Origin: Flavobacteriaceae bacterium
Lineage (GTDB): Bacteria > Bacteroidota > Bacteroidia > Flavobacteriales > Flavobacteriaceae
DNA length: 5,083 nt
Reading direction: 5' to 3'
Assembly: GCA_013214425.1 (NCBI GenBank)
Contig: JABSPN010000251.1
Coordinates: 1-5,083 of the forward strand
Shown here piece by piece: positions 1-5,083 of the stretch. A program made the position numbers and the translations under genes. The notes beneath the pieces were generated by a model, which did not search any database, was not told the DNA's origin, and saw only the letters and a program-made list of their open reading frames with translations. How positions within the stretch are numbered: the first letter of the stretch is position 1; each line of letters opens with the position of its first letter.

Positions 1-7
1 GTAAGTG

Positions 8-409
8 ATGGAATAAACGCCTATTATCAGGAGAAGAATAAATTTGGACCTTTCTCAATACAAAACTTCCCATGATATGTACCTAGCAGTCTAGCGCCAT
101 TATCAGCAGATGTATGATGCGTCTACTCAGTAGATGCATGCGTCGTAGAGAAGCAACGTATACATCCAGAGATCGCAGCAGTTTGCTGAAGTCAACAACG
201 AAAATGCCTGCATGGTTTCTTAAACAATGGAAGTTGATACTTACAGCATCGATTCGTAAGAAAATCAGTATGGCATGATCGCCCTTGCAAAAGCAGAACA
301 GTTGATCTTGAGAAGGAATCTAACCTCAAATTGCTGCAGTACACTAGCACAGCGCTATTAAGAATAACATTTCATTCAGAGGCAGCAAGGCTTCTAATGG
401 ATACAATGA
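8..409 (+). CDS. Gene A: glutamine-rich hypothetical protein, possibly 5'-partial
   Basis: Family not recognised. Read with TAA/TAG as Gln, the frame is open from base 2 to a TGA at 407-409. From the ATG at 8 it gives 133 residues. Nine glutamines are encoded by TAA or TAG (for example GAA TAA ACG, TCG TAA GAA, TTC TAA TGG), so the gene is invisible under the standard code. About 17% of residues are Gln. The N-terminus is basic (IIRRR, residues 6-10), the middle is polar, and the short stretch GMIALAKAEQLI near residues 89-100 could be an amphipathic helix. There is no signal peptide or membrane segment. The frame is open to the window edge and the edge itself reads GTAAGT, so the true start may lie upstream with base 1 inside an intron. 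The stop is followed four codons later by a second in-frame TGA. It converges on gene B. I am fairly sure it is coding; its start and function are unknown. Confidence 0.68.
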
Positions 410-436
410 AGTTTATAATGAAGTTTGATTAATCAA
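405..436. repeat. 10-bp direct repeat with tandem stops, then a 12-bp palindrome
   Basis: AATGAAGTTT occurs at 405-414 and again at 417-426, and each copy supplies an in-frame TGA for gene A (407-409 and 419-421). The second copy runs into the perfect palindrome TTGATTAATCAA at 425-436. A second stop just behind the first is a sensible back-up where TGA is the only stop codon. The palindrome could belong to the 3' end signal of gene A, but it has no loop and may be chance. Confidence 0.45.
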
Positions 437-699
437 CTTATGACAACTAACTAAAACTATTCAAACACTAATTCAATCTTGACTGGTGAACAAAGTGCGT
501 AACATAAAGCAGTAACTTTTGCTTTTGCGCTAAGTTGTTGCTGAGGAATCATACTCACTCCAGAGTAGAAGATCAGCTGACAATACTGCACTTCATACAT
601 CACAACTACCACTATAGGGTAATGTATGAAAGCAACTTAGTGATTGACAAGTTGTGCAAGTTATTCACGTTGATCTTAATCAAATTGAAATCTGGGAGC
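410..699. other. Convergent spacer between genes A and B; holds possible C-terminal extension of gene B
   Basis: No independent gene is supported here. The left part (about 410-530) is AT-rich and looks non-coding. The right part (603-699) is open on the minus strand in two frames that could extend gene B. Zero-frame readthrough of its TGA stays open to a TGA at 433-435. A +1 shift at the stop gives 33 codons to a TGA at 600-602. Short plus-strand open stretches, such as 440-544 (34 codons), have no supporting features. Confidence 0.5.
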
Positions 700-1725
700 T
701 CAATTTGCGCTAGCTTTCTTCATGCGCCTGGTTCTGATGATGGTGCTGGTTGGTTGCTAGCCAGCAGCTTGGGCAAGTGTCTCTTCCTCTTACTCTTCCT
801 GGATCGATTCAGCATTGCCAATAATGTTCGGGGTACTTTGAGTGCTTGGAATGTAGTAGTGCTCCTCATCAAAATCGTCATCTGGCAATTGTTGATTTCC
901 AGTTGTTGTAATCTACACCTCCTCTTCTTCACCCATCTCCACATCTCCTTTTTTCTTCTCTTCTTTCTGAGCGGTGTTCACTGGTGGTATGAACTGTTGC
1001 TGCATTGCTGGTTGAGCTTGTTACAGAAGGTGTGGTGGGAAATCATCATCGCTATCATTCGGCTGATTTTCGACTTTTGTGATCAGTGAAGACTGTTGCT
1101 GCATTTTAAATTACAGCTTTTGAGCTTGCTTTTCCAATCTGGCCAGCTTTGCTTTCTCACGTTCAACCTTAGTCTAGCCTGCTAGGTTGATCTTGTGCTT
1201 CTTGTGGGCATTTTTCGAGAGGGGAAGAGCATCAAAGAACCCATCGTTGTTGTTGACCATTCCTGGCTGAACAATTTCAGCTTCATCAACAACCTTTCTG
1301 GGCTTTTTATAGTCCTTTTTGAAATACTCATGCCCTGAATCAATGGTCGCGATCAGATTTAACATCCACGGAATGTCTGCTGGTCTCTTAGCAAGGTGCT
1401 TTGCTGTCTTCTTCATTGCAGCTGCCTCCTATGGACCCATAGTACCTTAAGTCAAAGTGTCAGGGTACTAGAACATCACACGCGCACACTCTTGAGCAAT
1501 TATCTTCTTTGAAGGGGGGTCTGCACACTACCTTCCCTGAATTATGTCAGACTTTGGAAGGAAATAGCGATCATCTCTGGCACCTAATAGGAATTTGATC
1601 GTCACAAAGGCTTCAGACTTCTTGGGCATGCAGTAGCCGTTGCGCTGAAAGGCTTCGTAGAGCGAATCCTTATCTGTGATCATTGTAGCGGCTTGCTCAG
1701 CCGTGATGTATTTCTAATTTTGCAT
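700..1725 (-). CDS. Gene B: 341-residue hypothetical protein with coiled-coil and acidic Q-rich tail
   Basis: Family not recognised. The start is the ATG at 1725, which sits 6 nt downstream of an ATTTAAAT element; the stop is TGA at 702-700. Eleven glutamines use TAA/TAG. Residues 1-180 look like a folded region, with a mix of hydrophobic and charged residues (MPKKSEAFVTIKFLLGARDD near 36-55; DIPWMLNLIATIDSGHEYF near 118-136). Residues about 184-215 are rich in Lys, Glu, Leu, Ala and Gln and resemble a coiled coil. Residues 216-341 are low complexity: an Asp run, QQAQPAMQQQ, a Lys cluster followed by GEEEEV near 260-271, several Glu-rich stretches, and a basic end (RTRRMKK) that could serve as a nuclear localisation signal. 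No signal peptide or membrane segment is visible. It is divergent from gene C across only 56 nt. The C-terminus is uncertain, because a protein-like reading continues past the TGA. A nuclear or scaffold role would fit the composition but is inference. Confidence 0.85.
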
Positions 1726-1781
1726 CAAGAAATTTAAATACTGGTCTCCTATGAATCTGATCTATTATAATAGTTTACTCA
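1726..1781. promoter_or_regulatory. Short divergent promoter region for genes B and C
   Basis: Only 56 nt separate the ATGs of genes B (minus) and C (plus), so both must be driven from here or from within the neighbouring coding sequence. An ATTTAAAT palindrome at 1732-1739 lies 6 nt before the gene B start, and an AT-rich stretch (TATTATAATAG) lies close before the gene C start. Being palindromic, ATTTAAAT could act in both directions. Untranslated leaders must be very short. The role is inferred from position and composition only. Confidence 0.5.
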
Positions 1782-2117
1782 ATGGAGTTTGAAACAATTA
1801 AAATTGCAAGCATTGTGACATTTTCAATGGTAATTAACATCGAAGACTTTGATCATAAGGTGGAGCTTTGGAAAGGGGCTGTCGATGGACCTTATATCTA
1901 CGTAGAGGACCTGGTTTAGGAATCTGGTATTGTCCAGCTTCTGTTCAAGACCAATGGGCAACTAGTATGTCAACAGATGCCTGATTGCTTCACACATGAA
2001 ACCTTTTGGTAACGCACTTAAGAGTCACTATAAGCGATTGAAGAATTTTAAATTAAAGAGCTCAATACCAAATATGATTAAGATTATGAAATGCAGCAGT
2101 AGAAGTTTTAGGATTGA
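1782..2117 (+). CDS. Gene C: 111-residue hypothetical protein; TGA followed by coding-like sequence
   Basis: Family not recognised. The frame has an upstream TGA at 1758-1760, and the first ATG after it is at 1782; an alternative start is Met16 at 1827. Eight glutamines are TAA/TAG, with no internal TGA before 2115-2117. Residues 6-20 are fairly hydrophobic (IASIVTFSMVINI) but contain Lys7, so a signal or anchor is doubtful. Residues 20-70 have alternating hydrophobic and polar residues, as in a small beta-rich fold, with two Cys (63 and 69). Residues 76-111 are a charged, Gln-rich helical stretch (IEEFQIKELNTKYDQDYEMQ). The helical character continues in frame after the TGA for 34 more codons to a TGA at 2217-2219, which would give a 145-residue product overlapping the 3' end of convergent gene D. 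Either the gene ends at the first TGA, or the TGA is read through or is a nonsense mutation. Confidence 0.72.
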
Positions 2118-2201
2118 GCGCGCAAGTATGAATTGAAATCTTATATTGAAGTAAATGCTGAGTATCAGCTGATACAACATTTGCAGTACATGTTGTCTAA
2201 G
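2118..2201. other. 84-nt convergent spacer between genes C and D
   Basis: This lies between the TGA of gene C and the TGA of gene D. It is open in the gene C frame throughout and translates to a charged helical segment beginning ARKYELKSYIEV, so it may be a C-terminal part of gene C rather than true spacer. No terminator-like hairpin is obvious apart from the short palindrome ATCAGCTGAT at 2165-2174. Confidence 0.4.
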
Positions 2202-2723
2202 TCATTTATTTTTCACTGACTCTTCCTTCTTTGTTTCTTTCGAAGTTCCACTCACTTCCTGCTCAGAGTCTTCAATGGACTCTGAGTCCTCAGAGCCAAG
2301 ATCTATCTGTTTCTTTGGTGAACCAGACGGCTCCTGGACTATGATGCGGATTTCGCAAGTGTTCGGATATACTTTCCTTTCGGCAAGCTTAAAGCGAAGC
2401 AGTGTCAACGAGTATTGCTTTCTTAATTCGTAAGAAATCTGCTTTTCTTTGACGAATTGCTTCTTCATATTCTTCGTAGTGTTCTTCAACTCAATGCATT
2501 TCATGATTATTGAAGCTAAGTCACTTTCTTCCTTAGATTCGATTACCGCTTCTCTCTAACTCTTTGACTTTAAGTTCGAAGGGTAGATGATCTTAAGGAT
2601 TTCACTGCCTCCAAGGCCGATAGAGTAGACTAAATCGAGATTGCCGCTTGGTCTAGACCTCGGTTTAAGCTATCCGTCTGGCCAATGGGGAGCTAATGCT
2701 CCAATTGGTACATTGGTTTTCAT
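2202..2723 (-). CDS. Gene D: 173-residue hypothetical protein with acidic Ser/Glu C-terminal tail
   Basis: Family not recognised. It reads from the ATG at 2723 to a TGA at 2204-2202. Two glutamines are TAG (Gln18 and Gln55), which split the gene under the standard code. Residues 1-52 have Pro, Gly and hydrophobic residues (VPIGALAPHWPDGQLKPR at the start; LVYSIGLGGSEILKIIYP near 32-49). Residues 55-118 are strongly charged and probably helical, rich in Lys, Glu, Leu and Arg. The tail from 140 on is acidic and Ser-rich (SEDSESIEDSEQE) and then Lys/Glu-rich, and looks disordered. The last codons contain AATAAA running into the stop, which could double as a polyadenylation signal. It lies in the same orientation as gene E, 110 nt downstream of it. 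The frame stays open upstream to an ATG at 2939, which would add 72 residues and overlap gene E; I prefer the ATG at 2723 because the region before it is AT-rich and intergenic in character. Confidence 0.8.
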
Positions 2724-2833
2724 ACTCTTAGAATTAAACAATAATTATAAAATGTTTAAATAATTTGAATCTTTAAGTAAGAATGAAGCAGCTTCGTTGT
2801 TTTAAAAGTATCCACTGCTTATATTAAGTTTGT
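2724..2833 (-). promoter_or_regulatory. AT-rich spacer and probable promoter of gene D
   Basis: These 110 nt separate the stop of gene E from the start of gene D and are much richer in A and T than the flanking genes. On the minus strand they contain ATTTAAAC (2761-2754), TATAATTATTG and GTTTAATTC just before the start. The first two resemble the ATTTAAAT element found near the starts of genes B and E. The role is inferred from position and composition. The same sequence could instead code for an N-terminal extension of gene D. Confidence 0.45.
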
Positions 2834-5060
2834 TCAATTTGTACTTGGGTTGAACTCCTATCTGTCTATGAGTTTGTCGCCTAAGTAGATCTTGATAACC
2901 TGAACGTCCTTGGTTATCCTGAAATTTGTACCGAGACATTCCTTTTAACTCTTCTTTAGGTCTTTAAGAGTATGAGAGCTCATTGATTTGAGCAGAGCAA
3001 CACTGGTTGGTACATATTGTCTTTACTCTGTAATCGTTAGCTGGTACTTTGAGAGTAGTACAAAGTCCATCACGCAGTTCAGGAAGTCATTCATTTCAGG
3101 AGCATCTTCACCAGAGTCACCCAGCTTCATAATTTCTCTGACAAATGTCTGCTTGGCTTCACCAAATTCAAACTTCGCATCCTTTGTGTATTCGTGCAGT
3201 AAGTTCATTTGCTCTTTGCACGTCTTTAGGAAGAACAAGAAGTAAGCATGTTTCTGGAGGACGTCTCCTACTTGCATTACTTTGGCATGATTTTGGTTTA
3301 TGGAAATTTTCATGCCGGCCACAATGACTGTGAACTTTTTGGATAGCTTGCCAAGCATGAACATCTAAAGGTAAGTCGTGCAGTGCCTTTACAGAGTCCT
3401 TCTAATGAAATAGTCTAAGGCTTTCCTCATTGGCTCATACTCTTTCTTTATGATTCTTGACAGCTACTTAATGACCTGGTGTTCCTTAGAGTATTGATTC
3501 TTTGGAAACAGCTTTGTCAAATCTGCCTTGGCTTACTTAATTGCAGGAAGTAAGCTGACCAACATCTTCAAAGTCTTTAATTGGTCGTGCTGCTCTTCGG
3601 TTTCTGGTTCGAGCATGAAGTTAATGGTGCCTGCTGATTGCTTCTTAATCTGTCCCGTTAGAACTTGCTTGTCGAAGAGTTCTTATAGATGCTACTATAG
3701 GAACTCCTACTCTTCACTTTGCTCTTCGTCGTTTGCAACTTCTTTTTATTGAGACGGTTCATATTACTCCGGTATATCGTAGTAATAGTCTGTCTGCGGT
3801 TTTTAAGGTGATAAGAAGCTTGAGCGAGTGAATGTGCCAGCAACCTTATTGGCCGGCAGGGCAACAATGGCTGGGCATTGACTTTTCCTCATTTCCAGTT
3901 TCTCCTGCATCATCTTTTTCTGTCTCAATTCTCTAATCTTGGCTTGAAGAACATAATTTCCTAGTCTAGGATGTTTGTTAACCATATTTGGGACAGACTA
4001 CCCTCTGAAGACTCGCTTAAGCTACTGCTTCTTCTTTGTTTGAATCTTGGCGCCCCATAGCACGTCAACTTTCTTCAAATTGCCTTGCTTATTTTTGCGC
4101 ATGTAGTCTAGCATAAGGCAACTCAAGTTCACGGGCTTGCAATCAACTTGACTGTTACTCGGAACATCTGACATGTCAACATCAAGTCTCTAGCCGTAGT
4201 GACAATACTATTTGATTGCTTAGTGATGTGCATCAAGGACATGCTACCTTTTCTTGGGGTATTGCTACCAGCAAATACGAGCTGCACGGCCATACCACTA
4301 TGATCGGCTTCCATATTTCGTGCTTTTGCTTATGGCCCGCTTGCTGATCTTTTCCGCCTATTTGAGTACTTTCAGAAGTCGATTTCTCGCTTTCGGATTC
4401 TCCTTGTGATAGTTATCAAAAAATCGATCATACTAGAGCTCAACTCCTGCCAGATTTTTAGGAATCTTATTAATGCTTCCTCTATTTCCTGACAATCTAG
4501 CCACGACCTTCTTGTTCTCTTGAACTATCTTAAAATAGTCTTTCTTGCCAAGCTCAACTTGCTTTGCCTATTTCTCAACCAATGATGTTTTTGCGGTAAA
4601 GCTCGTAGTTGCAGTCCGCGTTTATTCTGCAATTTTGATCTCATTAATGACAGCCGACTTGTTATGACTCGGCGTCGGAGTGTCTGGGTTTGGCTTCAAC
4701 GTGTTGTGGCTCGGCGTCGGAGTGTCTGGGTTTGGCTTCAACGTGTTGTGGCTCGGCATCGGAGTGTCTGTGTTTGGTTTAGGAGTATCTGAAGTGATGC
4801 ACATGATGTTTGGCTGTGAATTTCTACGCAATCTGTTGTCAGCACCTGGTGTCTCAAACATCAATTGCTAGTCAAGACCTGCCAAGTTCATTACATAGTT
4901 TTTATCTCACGAACATGCAAAACTTACCATTGTGGATTGTACTTGTTGTTGTGCATGCTTCAATAGCATTGTCTGCGTCTAAATTTTTCACTAATTTCCT
5001 CACCTGTTCTTCAACCTTTGGGTTGGATTTGATCGTATCTAAAATCTAATCTATTTCCAT
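2834..5060 (-). CDS. Gene E: 725-residue hypothetical protein, two exons (5060-4928 and 4878-2834)
   Basis: Family not recognised. Exon 1 (133 nt) plus exon 2 (2045 nt) total 2178 nt, exactly 726 codons including the TGA at 2836-2834. About 28 glutamines are TAA/TAG and there is no internal TGA. The start is the ATG at 5060, in the context TTAAAAATGGA, 5 nt after ATTTAAAT. Domains by eye: residues 1-45 form an acidic/basic helix; 62-65 is RRNS, a possible basophilic kinase site; 76-117 is a 14-residue Pro/Thr/Asn repeat. Residues about 140-350 are strongly basic, with Lys/Gln runs near 325-335. An acidic Glu/Gln linker with a Tyr cluster (TDYYYDIPEQYE) spans about 405-445. Residues 450-725 are long and helical, with conserved-looking hydrophobic spacing (QMFMLGKLSKKFTVIVAGMK near 549-568; LQKHAYFLFFLKTCKEQM near 583-600). 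No clear membrane segment or catalytic motif is seen. Residues about 225-290 are unusually rich in Tyr, His, Cys, Trp and TAG codons. A structural or nucleic-acid-associated role is only a guess. Confidence 0.85.
4668..4780 (-). repeat. 42-bp tandem repeat (about 2.7 copies) in gene E
   Basis: Two nearly perfect 42-bp units at 4668-4709 and 4710-4751 are followed by a partial, diverged unit from 4752 to about 4780 (three substitutions in 29 bases). In gene E the unit encodes 14 residues (KPNPDTPTPSHNTL), so changes in copy number keep the frame. The near identity at DNA level suggests recent duplication. The peptide is Pro/Thr/Asn-rich and probably an extended linker. Confidence 0.9.
4879..4927 (-). 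other. 49-nt spliceosomal intron in gene E
   Basis: On the minus strand the intron starts GTAAGT at 4927 and ends GGCAG at 4879. It interrupts a codon after its first base (G|GT, Gly45). Its length is not a multiple of three. If retained, the frame reaches a TGA seven bases into exon 2; if removed, the downstream frame runs 680 further codons to its stop. CTATGTAATGAAC, near the 3' end, could hold the branch point. The interior is more AT-rich than the exons. Confidence 0.85.
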
Positions 5061-5083
5061 TTTTAATTTAAATGATTACTTTG
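5061..5083 (-). promoter_or_regulatory. AT-rich upstream region of gene E with ATTTAAAT element
   Basis: The sequence immediately before the gene E start is AT-rich and contains the palindrome ATTTAAAT at 5066-5073, five bases before the ATG. Nearly the same arrangement is seen before gene B. It may be a core promoter or initiator element. The window ends here, so more distant signals cannot be seen. Confidence 0.45.

Noticed and set aside
122..134. Inverted repeat TCTACT-C-AGTAGA
   Set aside because: Only six bases per arm with a one-base loop, inside the gene A coding frame; likely chance.
440..544. 34-codon plus-strand frame starting at ATG 440
   Set aside because: Too short to distinguish from chance where TGA is the only stop, and it lies in an AT-rich spacer.
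720..944. Minus-strand Arg/Lys-rich 74-codon frame
   Set aside because: It is the +1 frame of gene B and stops at the TGA within ATGA at 722-720; its Arg, Ser and Lys richness comes from the GAA/GAG repeats of the real frame.
535..1089. 184-codon plus-strand frame rich in Leu, Phe, Ser and His
   Set aside because: It is the antisense of gene B; the Leu/Phe/Ser content mirrors Lys, Glu and Gln codons on the minus strand, and gene B runs open through and beyond it under the Gln code.
2115..2117. Selenocysteine at the gene C TGA
   Set aside because: No SECIS-like hairpin is evident in the short convergent spacer, and Trp or a plain stop is simpler.
2988..3245. Plus-strand open frame of 85 codons
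   Set aside because: Antisense to gene E, whose frame continues unbroken on both sides; Ser/Phe-rich composition is typical of an antisense shadow.
3600..3615. GGTTCGA, resembling a tRNA T-arm
   Set aside because: No matching acceptor or anticodon arm around it, and it lies within gene E coding sequence.
1..5083. Ciliate telomere repeats, CRISPR array, rRNA genes or recognised transposase
   Set aside because: No C4A4 or C4A2 runs at the ends, no regularly spaced repeats, and no recognisable rRNA or transposase motif.

Overview
This window looks like nuclear DNA of a eukaryote in which TAA and TAG mean glutamine and TGA is the only stop. Five coding regions read cleanly under that code and not under the standard one. 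Together they hold about 1,480 codons with roughly 58 in-frame TAA/TAG and no internal TGA, and each ends at TGA. One of them carries a 49-nt GTAAGT...CAG intron whose removal restores the frame exactly. The most natural host is a ciliate (NCBI code 6). Hexamitid diplomonads and some oxymonads share the code and cannot be excluded. There is no C4A4- or C4A2-type telomere repeat at either edge, so the window is internal to a longer molecule.

Layout from left to right: gene A (+, 8-409, may begin left of the window); a 290-nt convergent spacer; gene B (-, 700-1725); a 56-nt divergent promoter region; gene C (+, 1782-2117); an 84-nt convergent spacer; gene D (-, 2202-2723); a 110-nt AT-rich spacer; gene E (-, 2834-5060, one intron, 725 residues); and 23 nt of AT-rich upstream sequence. 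That is five genes in 5 kb with very short spacers.

I do not recognise the family of any of the five proteins. A and B are glutamine-rich. B has a compact N-terminal half, a coiled-coil-like segment and an acidic, low-complexity tail. C ends in a charged helical stretch. D is small with an acidic Ser/Glu tail. E has a Pro/Thr/Asn repeat near its N-terminus, a basic middle, an acidic linker and a long helical C-terminal half. Their packing suggests either a gene-dense genome or a compact mobile or viral element adapted to the host code. No transposase, integrase, polymerase or capsid signature was recognised, so that remains inference.

The points most worth checking are the code itself, the stops of genes B and C (both AT-TGA-GC, both followed by protein-like open sequence, with a possible +1 shift in B), and an ATTTAAAT palindrome placed 5-6 nt upstream of two start codons.
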